Assembly (NCBI RefSeq): GCF_900141985.1
Contig: NZ_FQZK01000007.1
Location: 62,001-126,000, forward strand
Direction of reading: 5' to 3'
DNA length: 64,000 bases
DNA from: Nocardiopsis flavescens
Lineage (GTDB): Bacteria > Actinomycetota > Actinomycetes > Streptosporangiales > Streptosporangiaceae
Shown here: positions 53,664 through 62,783 of the stretch, piece by piece
Layout of the letters: each line of letters starts with the position of its first letter
Position numbering within the stretch: position 1 is the stretch's first letter
The notes under the pieces: model-generated
The model's input: only the letters and a program-made list of their open reading frames with translations
What the model was told of the DNA's origin: nothing
The model's database searches: none
Position numbers and translations under genes: made by a program

Positions 53664-54733
53664 ACCGGGGACAGGGGCTCGCGGGGCTCGGCGTAGCGGA
53701 CCAGCCGGGAGGGCAGCGAGCCGTCGATGAGCGCCCGGGTGCGCACCCGGGTCCCGCAGAGCAGGTCGACCACGCCGACGCGGTCCGGCCGCACCAGCGC
53801 GGCGCTGGCGTGCACCAGCACGAGGGCGAGCGCGATCCACGCGTGTCCGAACACGATGAGCAGCACCGCGGGCGCGGTGAGCAGCGCGGTGCGCGCGAGC
53901 ACCCGCGGCCGGGAGGCCGGGACGGGCCGGGAGGGCTCGGTCAGCGCGAGCCGGACGGCGGCGCGGCCGGGGGTGCACCGGTCCCGGCGCACCAGCGGCA
54001 CGAACACCCCCAGGACGGCGGCGGCCCCCAGCAGCACGGCGGTGCGGGCCTGGCCCGCGGGGCCGGGGCCGACCACCCCGGCGGCGGTCAGCGCGGCGGT
54101 GAGGGTGCCCGCCCCGTACCACCACAGCCCCAGGTCGATTAGGGTTCCCAGGGCGCGGCGGGCGGGGTCGGGGGCGACCCGGTCGGGGACCGCGCCGGGC
54201 CAGCCCCGGGTGTCGCCCCACGGCCACAGCGGCACCAGGAGGCGGGCGAGCAGCCAGCCGGCCGCCGTCCCGGCGGTACCGAGAGCGACGAACAGCGGCG
54301 AGGCCTCGGCGTAGGAGCAGGGGTAGACGCCCAGCAGGCCGGTGCCGCGGACGGCGTCGGCGGCCAGGGCCAGGCCGGCCCCCAGGAGCAGGGTGACCAG
54401 CGGCCCCCGGCGGAAGCGGTCGCGGGCCAGCCAGCCGACCGGGAGGAGGACCGCGAAGGCCAGGACCGGTCCGTACCGGTCCCCAGGGCCCTGGCCCCCG
54501 CCGGGCGAGCACAGCCCGTCGACGGAGGCGGGCAGGGGCCAGACCGCGTAGGCCGCCAGCGCCAGCCCGGCCAGCAGCGCCGCCAGGCCCGCGCGGCCGG
54601 GGCGGCCGTGCAGCCGCCCGTAGCGCCGGTGCTGTCCGCGCAGGTAGAGCGCGGCGGCGAGGATGGCGATCAGCGGCACGGCGACGACGGCGACGTCCAC
54701 GGCGCCCTGCCCGGTGCCCAGCGGTCGGATCAC
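53660..54733 (-). CDS. VanZ/RDD-like polytopic membrane protein
   Basis: A 357-residue membrane protein. The first half (about 1-190) looks like a VanZ-type domain with about five segments. The second half (about 190-357) contains an RDD-like unit with charged residues in membrane segments (LGTLIDLGLWWYGAGTL, RRDRCTPGRAAVRLAL) and ends RVGVVDLLCGTRVRTRALID. RDD proteins may exchange ions; VanZ-type domains are linked to glycopeptide tolerance. The function of the combination is unknown. GTG at 54733 has AGGGAGG 9 bases upstream. Confidence 0.65.
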   Translation of the reverse strand: MIRPLGTGQGAVDVAVVAVPLIAILAAALYLRGQHRRYGRLHGRPGRAGLAALLAGLALAAYAVWPLPASVDGLCSPGGGQGPGDRYGPVLAFAVLLPVGWLARDRFRRGPLVTLLLGAGLALAADAVRGTGLLGVYPCSYAEASPLFVALGTAGTAAGWLLARLLVPLWPWGDTRGWPGAVPDRVAPDPARRALGTLIDLGLWWYGAGTLTAALTAAGVVGPGPAGQARTAVLLGAAAVLGVFVPLVRRDRCTPGRAAVRLALTEPSRPVPASRPRVLARTALLTAPAVLLIVFGHAWIALALVLVHASAALVRPDRVGVVDLLCGTRVRTRALIDGSLPSRLVRYAEPREPLSPV

Positions 54734-55180
54734 GCGTGCTGCCCTCCCTGCTCCCTGTTCAGGGCGCAACCGTAGTACGCCGGGCACCTCCCCGGGTGCC
54801 GAACTCCGCTTTGAGACGGTATGGTCACTCTCGAATCACGTCACACGGAGCACTCCTTGCACTTCACTCTGCAATATGTGACATTCGCGGTATTGGCTCC
54901 CAAGAGCCGCGAAACCCAGTAGTCCCCACCCACCCGGTGGACATTCGGCCCCTTCCTGGCAGACTGCCTCCACCACCCGGATATTTCGTCGTTTCTCCGT
55001 CGAGATACGATCCCCGACGCCGAAATGCCGCGTTAGTGGTTACCCTGCGGTAGGCCCCGCGTCGCACACCCCCGGTCGGACGCGGCCCGCAGGCCGGGCG
55101 GCCCCGCGCGGCCGGCGGCGCCCCCATCCGGGCGCACGCCGGGACCGCGCCCCCGATGCCGCACCCCGAGAAGACTTCCG
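54734..55180. other. Promoter region of the conservon
   Basis: This 447-base stretch is more AT-rich than its surroundings (for example 54790-55050) and has no supported gene. It must hold the promoter of the cvnA operon. I cannot place a confident -10/-35 pair. A small hairpin GGCTC-CCAA-GAGCC is at 54895-54908. Confidence 0.4.
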
Positions 55181-57721
55181 ATGCGGATCGACAGGAGAAC
55201 CGTGCAGGCAGTACCCCCGAAACGCGGACGGACGATCGCGTCCCGCATCCGCGCAATGGTCACGATCCCCACGGCGGCGCTGCTCGCCCTGTGGCTGATC
55301 CTCACCCTGGTGTTGGCCTACGACGCCGGGCTGAAGCTGATCCGGGCCTCCGCGACCGACGAGATGGTCACCCCCGCCGCCGTCGGCCTGGTGGACGCCA
55401 TGCGCGAGCGCGCGCGCACCATGGCGTTCATCGAGCACCCCGACGACCCCGGGCTGGCGGCCGACCTGGCCGGGGCGCGGGAGGCCACCGACGCCTCCCT
55501 CGGCGCGGTCATCGGCGACCTCATCGGGTTCGTCGACTTCGCGCCCGGCGAGTCCGGCCACCACATCACCATGCTCCACGAGGAGTACGGGCGGATCGAC
55601 GAGATCCGCGCGGCCGTGGACGAGGGGTCCATCCCCCGCGGCGAGGCGCTGGAGTACTACAACGAGCTGGTCCTGCACGGTGCCGACACGTTCGACGGCC
55701 ACGCCCGGACCGGCGTCGAGGCGGCGGCCGTCGACCCCGGCTTCAGCGCCGTGTACATGTTCCGCGCCGTCGACCTGTTCGCCCGCGCGGACGCCCAGCT
55801 CGCGCAGGCCTTCTCCAACGACGAGCTCACCTGGGAGGACCAGCTCGCCTTCGCCGAACTCGTCGGCTCCTACCGCCACCTGCTGGAGGCCAACGGCCCC
55901 TACCTCTCCGGGCCGGGCCAGCAGGAGCGCTACGAGGCGGTGCTCGCCGGCCCCGAGTTCGAGCGGCTCACCGAGATGGAGGCGCGGATCGTCGAGCGGC
56001 GCATCACGACCGAGACCGTCACGGACCCGGTCACCCTCGCCGTGACCGACGTCGAGGACCTCTCGATGCCGGTGAACGGGGACGACTGGGCCGCCGACCA
56101 CGCCTACGTGCTGGGCGAGTTCACCGCCATCGGCGCCGACGAGGCGCAGTACGCCGCGGAGATCACCCGCGACCAGGCGAACCGGGCCGTGCTCGTCGCC
56201 GTCGGCGGGAGCCTGGGCGTCGCGGCCGTGTTCACCGTCGCCTTCCTGCTGGCCCGCCGCTCGTCCCGGTCGCTGACCGGCCGCCTGGTCCGCCTGCGCG
56301 ACGACGCCAACGACCTCGCGGAGAAGCGGCTGCCCGAGCTCATGGACCGGCTCCACCGCGGGGAGCGGGTGGACACCGAGGCGATGCTGCCGCTCATGGC
56401 CGCCAGCGACGACGAGATCGGCGACGTGGCCGGGGCCTTCAACACCGCCCAGCGCGCCGCGGTCGACGAGGCGGTCCAGCAGGCGGAGCTGCGCCAGGGC
56501 ATCAACCGCGTGTTCCTCAACATCGCCCACCGCAGCCAGACCCTGGTCCACCGCCAGTTGCGCCTGCTGGACAAGATGGAGCGCGAGCAGGAGGACCCCG
56601 AGCAGCTCGCCCAGCTGTTCAAGCTCGACCACCTGGCCACCCGCTCCCGCCGCAACGCCGAGAACCTGCTCATCCTCGGCGGCGAGGCCCCCGGGCGGAC
56701 CTGGCACCGGCCGATGCCGCTCATCGACGTGCTGCGCGGCGCCATCTCCGAGTCCGGCGACTACACCCGGGTCAAGCGCGAGCGCATCGCCCGCGTGCAC
56801 CTCAACGGCCCGGCCGTCGCCGACGTCATCCACCTGGTCGCGGAACTGGTCGACAACGCCTCCATGTTCTCGCCCCCGCACACCCAGGTGAGGCTGAGCA
56901 GCGAGGACGTGCCCAACGGTGTGACGATCGAGATCGAGGACCGCGGCCTGGGCATGTCCGAGGAGGAGCTGCGCTCCGCCAACACCCTGCTGGCCGACCC
57001 GCCCGAGTTCGACGTCATGCGCCTCAACGAGAAGATGCGCCTGGGCCTGTTCGTGGTCTCCCACCTGGCGCACCGGCACGGCATCAAGGTGCACCTGCGC
57101 ACCTCGCCGTACGGCGGCGTGCAGGCGATCGTGCTGCTGCCGCACGAGATCATCACCGGCGAGCGCACCTCGCTCCCCGCCGCCCAGGAGCAGGACGGCG
57201 ACATCTGGGAGGTGCGCGAGATCATCGACTACGCCCCCGGCGGCGCCCTGGAGTCGGGGGCCGCGCCGGCCCCGGTGCCGGGGGAGGACGGGCCCCCGCC
57301 CGCCCCGGCCCCGGGCGGGCCCGCGGAGGCCGGCGCCTCCCCGCCCGCCGACGGGACGGCGCCCGCGCACGTCCACGGCGCCGACGTCCTCGACGACGCC
57401 CGCCCGCCCCTGCCCACCCGCCGCCCCGCCGCCGACGCGGCCCCGGGGGCCGCGGACGCCGGGCCCGAGCGGGTCGAGGCGGGCGGCGGACGGCCCTCCC
57501 TGCCCAAGCGGCGCCCCCAGCAGAACCTGGCTCCGCAGCTCGCCGCCGACCCCGTGCCCGCACCGGGCGACGGGGCCTCCGGCGGAGCGCCGGCCCCCGG
57601 CGCGGGCGGCGCCGAGCGGCTGGCGCGCCTGCGCCGGAACATGACCGCGTTCCAGCAGGGGACGGACCGCGGCCGGCGCGAAGGCAGGCAGCAGACCCAC
57701 GAGACCGACAAGGACGAGTGA
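55181..57721 (+). CDS. Conservon sensor kinase with nitrate/nitrite-sensing-type domain (CvnA)
   Basis: An 846-residue membrane sensor. A transmembrane helix (about 28-48) precedes a helical NIT-type extracellular domain (about 60-340), then a second helix (about 345-365), HAMP, and a GHKL ATPase with N box ELVDNASMFSPPHTQV (about 553-568) and EDRGLGMSEEEL. No clear HisKA phospho-histidine motif is visible in the helical linker (FLNIAHRSQTLVHRQLRLLDK). The last 160 residues are proline-rich and disordered. Conservon kinases of Streptomyces form a membrane complex with CvnB-D. ATG 55181; GTG 55202 with AGGAG upstream is an alternative. Confidence 0.9.
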   Translation: MRIDRRTVQAVPPKRGRTIASRIRAMVTIPTAALLALWLILTLVLAYDAGLKLIRASATDEMVTPAAVGLVDAMRERARTMAFIEHPDDPGLAADLAGAREATDASLGAVIGDLIGFVDFAPGESGHHITMLHEEYGRIDEIRAAVDEGSIPRGEALEYYNELVLHGADTFDGHARTGVEAAAVDPGFSAVYMFRAVDLFARADAQLAQAFSNDELTWEDQLAFAELVGSYRHLLEANGPYLSGPGQQERYEAVLAGPEFERLTEMEARIVERRITTETVTDPVTLAVTDVEDLSMPVNGDDWAADHAYVLGEFTAIGADEAQYAAEITRDQANRAVLVAVGGSLGVAAVFTVAFLLARRSSRSLTGRLVRLRDDANDLAEKRLPELMDRLHRGERVDTEAMLPLMAASDDEIGDVAGAFNTAQRAAVDEAVQQAELRQGINRVFLNIAHRSQTLVHRQLRLLDKMEREQEDPEQLAQLFKLDHLATRSRRNAENLLILGGEAPGRTWHRPMPLIDVLRGAISESGDYTRVKRERIARVHLNGPAVADVIHLVAELVDNASMFSPPHTQVRLSSEDVPNGVTIEIEDRGLGMSEEELRSANTLLADPPEFDVMRLNEKMRLGLFVVSHLAHRHGIKVHLRTSPYGGVQAIVLLPHEIITGERTSLPAAQEQDGDIWEVREIIDYAPGGALESGAAPAPVPGEDGPPPAPAPGGPAEAGASPPADGTAPAHVHGADVLDDARPPLPTRRPAADAAPGAADAGPERVEAGGGRPSLPKRRPQQNLAPQLAADPVPAPGDGASGGAPAPGAGGAERLARLRRNMTAFQQGTDRGRREGRQQTHETDKDE

Positions 57722-57723
57722 CA

Positions 57724-58170
57724 GTGACGAGTACTCCCGAACGCACCGGGCGCGAAGGCTCGGGCAAAAAGGACATCGACTGGCTGCTGGACGAGTTGCT
57801 GGAGCGCGCGGTGGGGTCCAGGCACGCCATCGTGCTCTCCGCGGACGGCCTCCTGATCGGCCGCTCCCGCGGGCTGGTCAAGGAGGACGCCGAGCACCTG
57901 TCCGCGGTCGCCTCCGCCTTCCAGAGCCTGGCCCGGGGCACCGGGCGGCACTTCGGCGGCGGCGACGTCCTCCAGACCGTGGTCGAGATGGAACGCGCGT
58001 ACCTGTTCGTCACCGGGGCCGGGCGGGGCGCCTGCCTGGCGGTCCTGGCCGAGGAGAGCGCCGACGTGGGCCTCATCGCCTACGAGATGAACGTCCTGGT
58101 CGAGCAGGTGGGCCGCTACCTCGACGCCGCACCCCGCCATGAGGGAGCGACCGGAGAAGCCACGCGATAG
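57724..58170 (+). CDS. Conservon roadblock/LC7 protein (CvnB)
   Basis: A 148-residue roadblock/LC7-fold protein (DIDWLLDELLERAVGSRHAIVLSADGLLIGRS, then LAVLAEESADVGLIAYEMNVLVEQVG). In conservons and in Myxococcus MglB-like systems, roadblock proteins dimerise and act on the partner small GTPase, here CvnD. GTG at 57724 has AGGA 9 bases upstream. A GTG at 57718 overlapping the cvnA stop (GTGA) is possible. It lies second in the operon. Confidence 0.92.
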   Translation: MTSTPERTGREGSGKKDIDWLLDELLERAVGSRHAIVLSADGLLIGRSRGLVKEDAEHLSAVASAFQSLARGTGRHFGGGDVLQTVVEMERAYLFVTGAGRGACLAVLAEESADVGLIAYEMNVLVEQVGRYLDAAPRHEGATGEATR

Positions 58171-58179
58171 GGGACGGCC

Positions 58180-58620
58180 ATGCAAGCGCACGACGCATTC
58201 GGTCCGGGGGGCGCCCCCGGCGGACCGCCGGACCGCGACGCGGTCGGCGGGTACGGGGACGCGGCGCAGGACGGCCCGGACGGCGGGCCGCTGGTCCGCC
58301 CGTACGTGATCGCCCAGGGGCGCGACCACGCCGACACGGTCAAGCTGGACATGATCAGCGTGGTCATCGCGGCCAAGCGCGCCGAGGTGGACGAGATGTC
58401 CCTGGAGCCCGAGCAGCTGCGGATCCTGGAACTGTGCCGCCGCCCCCTGTCGGTCGCGGAGGTGTCCGCCCACCTGGACGTCCCGGTGGCCGTCGTGAAG
58501 GTCCTGATCAGCGACCTCCTCAACCGCGGGCTCGCCTTGGCCCGCGCTCCCTACACAGCGAAGAGCCCGGTCGGCCGGGACGTACTCCAGGCGGTTCTCG
58601 ATGGCATCCAGCGACTCTGA
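58180..58620 (+). CDS. Conservon DUF742 protein (CvnC)
   Basis: A 146-residue protein of the DUF742 family. A glycine-rich N terminus (1-35) leads to the family core: PLVRPYVIAQGRD, LEPEQLRILELCRRPLSVAEVSAHLDVPVAVVKVLISDLLNRGL (a winged-helix-like region) and a C terminus SPVGRDVLQAVLDGIQRL. The precise role is unknown. It may bridge kinase and GTPase. The last 20 bases overlap cvnD, so the two are translationally coupled. Confidence 0.92.
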   Translation: MQAHDAFGPGGAPGGPPDRDAVGGYGDAAQDGPDGGPLVRPYVIAQGRDHADTVKLDMISVVIAAKRAEVDEMSLEPEQLRILELCRRPLSVAEVSAHLDVPVAVVKVLISDLLNRGLALARAPYTAKSPVGRDVLQAVLDGIQRL

Positions 58621-59182
58621 CTCCACCCGGGACACCGTCCCCTCCGCGTTGAAGATCCTCGTGGCCGGCGGCTTCGGGGCCGGCAAGACCACCCTCGTGG
58701 GCGCCGTGAGCGAGATCGCGCCGCTGCGCACCGAGGAGGTGATGACCGAGGCCAGCTACGGCGTGGACGACCTGTCCGGCGTGGAGTCCAAGACGACCAC
58801 GACGGTGGCGCTGGACTTCGGTCGCATCACCATCAGCGACAGCCTGGTGCTCTACCTGTTCGGCACACCGGGCCAGGAGCGCTTCTGGTTCATGTGGGAG
58901 GAGCTGTCGGAGGGCGCGCTGGGGGCGATCGTCATCGCCGACACCCGCCGCCTGGAGACCTGCTTCGCCGCCGTGGACTTCTTCGAGCGCCGGGGGGTGC
59001 CGTTCGTCGTCGCGGTGAACTGCTTCGAGGGCGCCCACGAGTACGAGGCCGAGGAGGTGCGGGCGGCGCTGACCCTGGACCCGGCGATCCCCGTGGTCCT
59101 GTGCGACGCGCGCGTGCGCTCCTCCGCCAAGGAGGTCCTGCTCACCCTGGTCACCCGGGTCGCCGAGCGGATGGCCGCCTGA
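58601..59182 (+). CDS. Conservon small GTPase (CvnD)
   Basis: A 193-residue Ras-like GTPase. G1 is GGFGAGKTTLVG (about 23-34), the switch region contains ESKTTTTVALDFG, G3 is FGTPGQERF (about 85-93) and the G4 position reads VAVNCFEG instead of NKxD, which is typical for CvnD. The family matches gliding/MglA-like GTPases. It ends the conservon. A 14-bp hairpin follows, so the oxygenase genes may be a separate transcript under related control. Confidence 0.93.
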   Translation: MASSDSDSTRDTVPSALKILVAGGFGAGKTTLVGAVSEIAPLRTEEVMTEASYGVDDLSGVESKTTTTVALDFGRITISDSLVLYLFGTPGQERFWFMWEELSEGALGAIVIADTRRLETCFAAVDFFERRGVPFVVAVNCFEGAHEYEAEEVRAALTLDPAIPVVLCDARVRSSAKEVLLTLVTRVAERMAA

Positions 59183-59190
59183 CCCCCGCC

Positions 59191-59221
59191 CCGCACCGGG
59201 CCCCGGCGGGGCCCGGTGCGG
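59191..59221 (+). terminator. Hairpin after cvnD
   Basis: A perfect 14-bp stem (CCGCACCGGGCCCC and complement) with a 3-base loop, 9 bases after the stop codon. No T-run follows. Confidence 0.5.
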
Positions 59222-59289
59222 GGCCGCCGGCACGGGGCCCCGGTCCGGGCGCGTTCGGGCGTCGACGCGGCGGCCCGGCCCCGGGAACC

Positions 59290-59317
59290 CTGTACACGAA
59301 GGCGTTCCGGGTAAAGT
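59290..59317 (+). promoter_or_regulatory. Candidate promoter of oxygenase-transporter genes
   Basis: CTGTAC (59290-59295) and TAAAGT (59312-59317), 16 bases apart, would start transcription about 85 bases before the first oxygenase gene. Confidence 0.45.
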
Positions 59318-59408
59318 GCGCCCCGTGGCACGTCCCGGGCGTGCCCCGCCCCCGCAGACCGTGGACCCGTCACGGCGGGCCCGCACGAGGTGACTGGAGC
59401 TGACCCCC

Positions 59409-60389
59409 ATGAAGCGGTTCGAGTGGCGCGACCGTATCCACTCCCTGGACGCCGAGGACGACTGCGAGGAGATCGTGCGCATCCTGGGGACCCACGAGTT
59501 CCCCTGGGACATCGAGCAGGCGCTCGGCCTCGCCCTGTACCGGACCTACGCGGTGCCGAGCGTCGGCGAGCTGCTGGCGCACACGCGCGAGTTCACCGAG
59601 CGCACCCAGCACCGCTACGACGACACCGCGCTCATCCTCAACGACATCATGGAGCACGGGTTCGGCCCCGGCCGGGGCCGCGACGCGCTGCGCCGGATGA
59701 ACCAGATGCACCGCTCCTACGACATCTCCAACGACGACTACCGCTACGTGCTCAGCACCTTCGTCGTCATGCCGGTCCGCTGGCTCAACGACCACGGCTA
59801 CGGCTGGCGCCGGCTCTCCGACCACGAGATCGCCGCGAGCACCAACTACTACCGCAGGCTCGGCCGGCACATGGGGATCAAGGACATCCCCGCGGACTAC
59901 GCGGCGTTCCACGAGCTGTTCGACTCCTACGAGAAGGAGCACTTCGCCTACACCGAGGGCGGCCGGGCCGTCTCCGACGCCACCCTCGGGCTGATGGTGG
60001 ACTTCTACCCGGCCTGGCAGCGGCCGCTGGTGCGCCCCTTCACGAAGGCGCTGCTGGACGACCGGCTCATCGCCGCGTTCCGCTACCCCGAGCCCTCCCG
60101 CGCCTGGCGCTCCCTCGCCGCGGGAGCGCTGCGCCTGCGGGCGCGGGCCGTCCGGTTCATGCCGCCGCGCACCGAGCCGCGCTGGGCCCGGCAGAGCCCC
60201 AACGTCCGCAGCTATCCGGACGGCTACGACCCCTCGCGCATCGGCACCTTCCCGCAGGGCTGCCCCGTCCCCCACGGCATGGGGACGGTGGAGGTACCCG
60301 CCACCGGGGCCCGCGTCCCGGCGCCCGGCCAGTCCGTGGCCCCCGGCGGGCCGTCCGCGGCGGGCCCGCGGGCCCCCGGCGCCGAGTGA
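59409..60389 (+). CDS. MpaB/DUF2236-family oxygenase, first copy
   Basis: A 326-residue protein of the ER-bound oxygenase MpaB/rubber-oxygenase (Lcp, DUF2236) fold, which binds haem b through histidines. Family phrases are MNQMHRSYDISNDDYRY (about 98-114) and VMPVRWLNDHGYGWR (about 119-133), followed by DHEIAASTNYYRRLGRHMG and EHFAYTEGGRAVSDAT. C-terminal pieces RSYPDGYD and IGTFPQGCP are shared with the next gene. Members oxidise terpenoid or polyisoprene chains; the substrate here is unknown. Streptomyces conservons are often followed by cytochrome P450 genes, and this gene takes that place. Confidence 0.8.
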   Translation: MKRFEWRDRIHSLDAEDDCEEIVRILGTHEFPWDIEQALGLALYRTYAVPSVGELLAHTREFTERTQHRYDDTALILNDIMEHGFGPGRGRDALRRMNQMHRSYDISNDDYRYVLSTFVVMPVRWLNDHGYGWRRLSDHEIAASTNYYRRLGRHMGIKDIPADYAAFHELFDSYEKEHFAYTEGGRAVSDATLGLMVDFYPAWQRPLVRPFTKALLDDRLIAAFRYPEPSRAWRSLAAGALRLRARAVRFMPPRTEPRWARQSPNVRSYPDGYDPSRIGTFPQGCPVPHGMGTVEVPATGARVPAPGQSVAPGGPSAAGPRAPGAE

Positions 60390-60417
60390 CCCCTCCCACC
60401 CCCCGAAGGAGCCGCGC

Positions 60418-61401
60418 ATGAAGCGTTTCGCATTCCGCGACGAGATCCATCGCCTGGACCCCGAGGCCGACTGCGTGCGGATCATGCAGATCCTCAACGC
60501 CCACGAGTTCCCCTGGGACATGGGGCGGGCGCTGGGCATCGCCCTGTACCGGACCTACGCGGTCCCCGCCATCGGCGAGCTGCTGGGCGGGACCGGGGAG
60601 TTCACCGGACGGACCCAGAAGCGCTACGACGACACCGCGCTCATCCTCAACGGGATGATGCGGTACGGGTTCGGGCCCGGACCGGGCCGCGACGCGCTGC
60701 GCCGGATGAACCAGATGCACCGCTCCTACGACATCTCCAACGACGACTACCGCTACGTGCTCAGCACCTTCGTGGTCATGCCGGTCCGCTGGCTCAACGA
60801 CCGCGGCTACGGCTGGCGCCGGCTCTCCGACCACGAGGTCTCGGCGGTCGTCCACTACTACCGCAGGCTGGGCCGGTACATGGGGATCAAGGACGTCCCC
60901 GAGACCTACGAGGGCTTCCGGGACCTCATGGACTCCTACGAGGAGGAGCACTTCGCCTACACCGAGGGCGGCCGGGCCGTCTCCGACGCCACCCTCGACC
61001 TCATGGTGACCTTCTACCCGCCCCGGGCGGCCCGGGCCGCCCGCCGGTTCTCCATGGCGATCCTCGACGAGTCGCTCATCGAGACGTTCCGCTACGACCC
61101 GCCGTCCCGGGCCTGGCGCAGGGCCGCCGACACCGCGCTGAAGCTCCGTGCCGGGGTCGTGCGGCGGATGAGGCCGCGCGAGGAGCCGCTCTGGGCCGAG
61201 GCGAACCCCAACATCCGCAGCTACCCCGACGGCCACGACCTGGGCCGGATCGGCACGTTCCCGGCGGGCTGCCCGGTCGCCCACGACGTGGACCCGGTCG
61301 CCCACGAGGAGCTGTACGGCCCCGGCGGCGCGGCCCCCGCCGGGGCGGCCGGCGCGCAGGACCCGGAGTCCGCCGAGGCCTCCGCGGACGGGCGCGCGTG
61401 A
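60418..61401 (+). CDS. MpaB/DUF2236-family oxygenase, second copy
   Basis: A 327-residue paralogue of the preceding protein, sharing start (MKRF), length, haem-region phrases and C terminus (RSYPDGHD, IGTFPAGCPVAHD). GAAGGAG lies 6 bases before the ATG. The two genes are only 28 bases apart. DNA of bases 60685-60837 is nearly identical to 59676-59828 in the first copy (2 differences), while other parts have diverged. The GTGA overlap at its end couples it to a transporter gene, suggesting the enzyme product or substrate crosses the membrane. Confidence 0.8.
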   Translation: MKRFAFRDEIHRLDPEADCVRIMQILNAHEFPWDMGRALGIALYRTYAVPAIGELLGGTGEFTGRTQKRYDDTALILNGMMRYGFGPGPGRDALRRMNQMHRSYDISNDDYRYVLSTFVVMPVRWLNDRGYGWRRLSDHEVSAVVHYYRRLGRYMGIKDVPETYEGFRDLMDSYEEEHFAYTEGGRAVSDATLDLMVTFYPPRAARAARRFSMAILDESLIETFRYDPPSRAWRRAADTALKLRAGVVRRMRPREEPLWAEANPNIRSYPDGHDLGRIGTFPAGCPVAHDVDPVAHEELYGPGGAAPAGAAGAQDPESAEASADGRA

Positions 61402-62747
61402 CCCCCGCCCCCGGGACCGCCGCGCCGGACGCGGCCCCGGGGCCCCTGCCCCGCTCCGTCCACGCCTGGTACGGCAGCGGGGCGGTGGCCACCGGTGTCT
61501 TCAACACGGTCCCCGGCCTGCTGCTGCTCATCTACCTCACCGACACCCTGGCGGTGAGCCCGGCGGTCGCCGGGCTGGTCGTGCTGGCGCCCAAGCTGGT
61601 CGACCTGGTGGTCAGCCCCTACATCGGGGTCTGGTCGGACCGGACGCGCTCCTCCTGGGGGCCGCGGCGGCCGTGGATGCTGGGCGGGGCGCTGACCCTG
61701 CCGGTTCTGTTCGCCGCGATGTTCGCCGGCCCGCCGCTCCAGGGGAACGGGGCCGCGGTGTACGTGGCCGCGGTGTTCGTCGCCGCGGCGCTGGCGTCGT
61801 CGGTCTTCCAGGTGCCGCACGCGGCGATGCCCGGGGAGGTCACCGCGGACTACCACGAGCGGTCGGCCTTCACCGCCTGGCGGACCGTGTTCGTGGGCCT
61901 GGCCCTGCTGGCGGGCGGGGCGCTCGCCCCGGTGCTGCGGTCCGTGCCCGCGGACGAGGTGACCGGCTACCGGCTGATGGGCGCGGTCATGGCGGCCGTG
62001 GTGCTGGTGTCCATGCTGGGCGCGGTGGCCGGCACCCGCCGCGCGCCGCGCACGGTGTTCCCGCACCGCACCGGGGGCATGGGCGCGCAGCTGCGGACGG
62101 CGCTGGGCCACCGGCACTTCCGGGTGCTCTTCCCCGCCAACCTGCTGATGGCCGCGGCCTCGGGAACAATGGTGGCGGGCGTGCCGTACGTGACCGCGAA
62201 CGTCATGGGCGAGCCCGCCTACACGAGCGTCCTCATGGTGTGCGTGCTGGTCCCGCTGATGGCCGCCGCCCCGCTGTGGCGGCGGTTCTCGGTGCGGGTG
62301 GACAAGCGCCGGGCCGCCGCCTGCGCGGCCGTGGTGTTCTCGCTGGGCGGCCTGGGGCTGCTGTTCATCCCCTCGGGCGGCGTGCCGGCCGCGGTCGCCT
62401 CGGCGGTGCTGGTGGGGATCGGCCTGTCGGGGACGATGCTGCTGCCCTGGTCGATGCTGGCGGACTGCCTGGCCGCCACCGGGGACGGCCGGCGCCAGGG
62501 CGGCGTGCTGTCGGGGGTGTGGACGGCGGGCGAGGCGCTGGCCCAGTCGGTGGGCACCGGTCTGCTGTCGTTGTCGCTGGCACTCAGCGGCTACGCGGAG
62601 TCGGGGGCGGGCGAGGCCGTCCGGCAGAGCGAGGGGGCGCTGCGCGGCATGCTCGTGGGCAGCTCCCTGGTGCCGGCCGCCGTCATGCTGGCGTGCCTGG
62701 TGCCGCTGGCGTTCTACCGCCTCACCGAGGCGGAGGCGGCGCGGTGA
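61398..62747 (+). CDS. GPH-type (MelB-like) MFS transporter
   Basis: A 449-residue transporter with 12 membrane segments, of the glycoside-pentoside-hexuronide:cation symporter type. The typical N-terminal part contains LVVLAPKLVDLVVSPYIGVWSDRTRSSWGPRRPWM (about 55-90), and PHAAMPGEVTADYHERS follows. The GTG start overlaps the second oxygenase stop by 4 bases. Members carry sugars or, in actinomycetes, other metabolites. By position it probably moves the oxygenase substrate or product. Confidence 0.88.
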   Translation: MTPAPGTAAPDAAPGPLPRSVHAWYGSGAVATGVFNTVPGLLLLIYLTDTLAVSPAVAGLVVLAPKLVDLVVSPYIGVWSDRTRSSWGPRRPWMLGGALTLPVLFAAMFAGPPLQGNGAAVYVAAVFVAAALASSVFQVPHAAMPGEVTADYHERSAFTAWRTVFVGLALLAGGALAPVLRSVPADEVTGYRLMGAVMAAVVLVSMLGAVAGTRRAPRTVFPHRTGGMGAQLRTALGHRHFRVLFPANLLMAAASGTMVAGVPYVTANVMGEPAYTSVLMVCVLVPLMAAAPLWRRFSVRVDKRRAAACAAVVFSLGGLGLLFIPSGGVPAAVASAVLVGIGLSGTMLLPWSMLADCLAATGDGRRQGGVLSGVWTAGEALAQSVGTGLLSLSLALSGYAESGAGEAVRQSEGALRGMLVGSSLVPAAVMLACLVPLAFYRLTEAEAAR

Positions 62748-62752
62748 CCCGC

Positions 62753-62776
62753 GGGGCCCGCCGCGCGGCGGGCCCC
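62753..62776. terminator. Hairpin after transporter gene
   Basis: A 10-bp perfect stem GGGGCCCGCC/GGCGGGCCCC with loop GCGC, 6 bases after the transporter stop. Confidence 0.5.
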
Positions 62777-62783
62777 GTCCCCC

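Noticed and set aside
59409..61401. Tandem genes considered as a mobile-element duplication
   Set aside because: No terminal inverted repeats, target-site duplications or transposase lie around the pair. Simple tandem duplication with later conversion explains the pattern.
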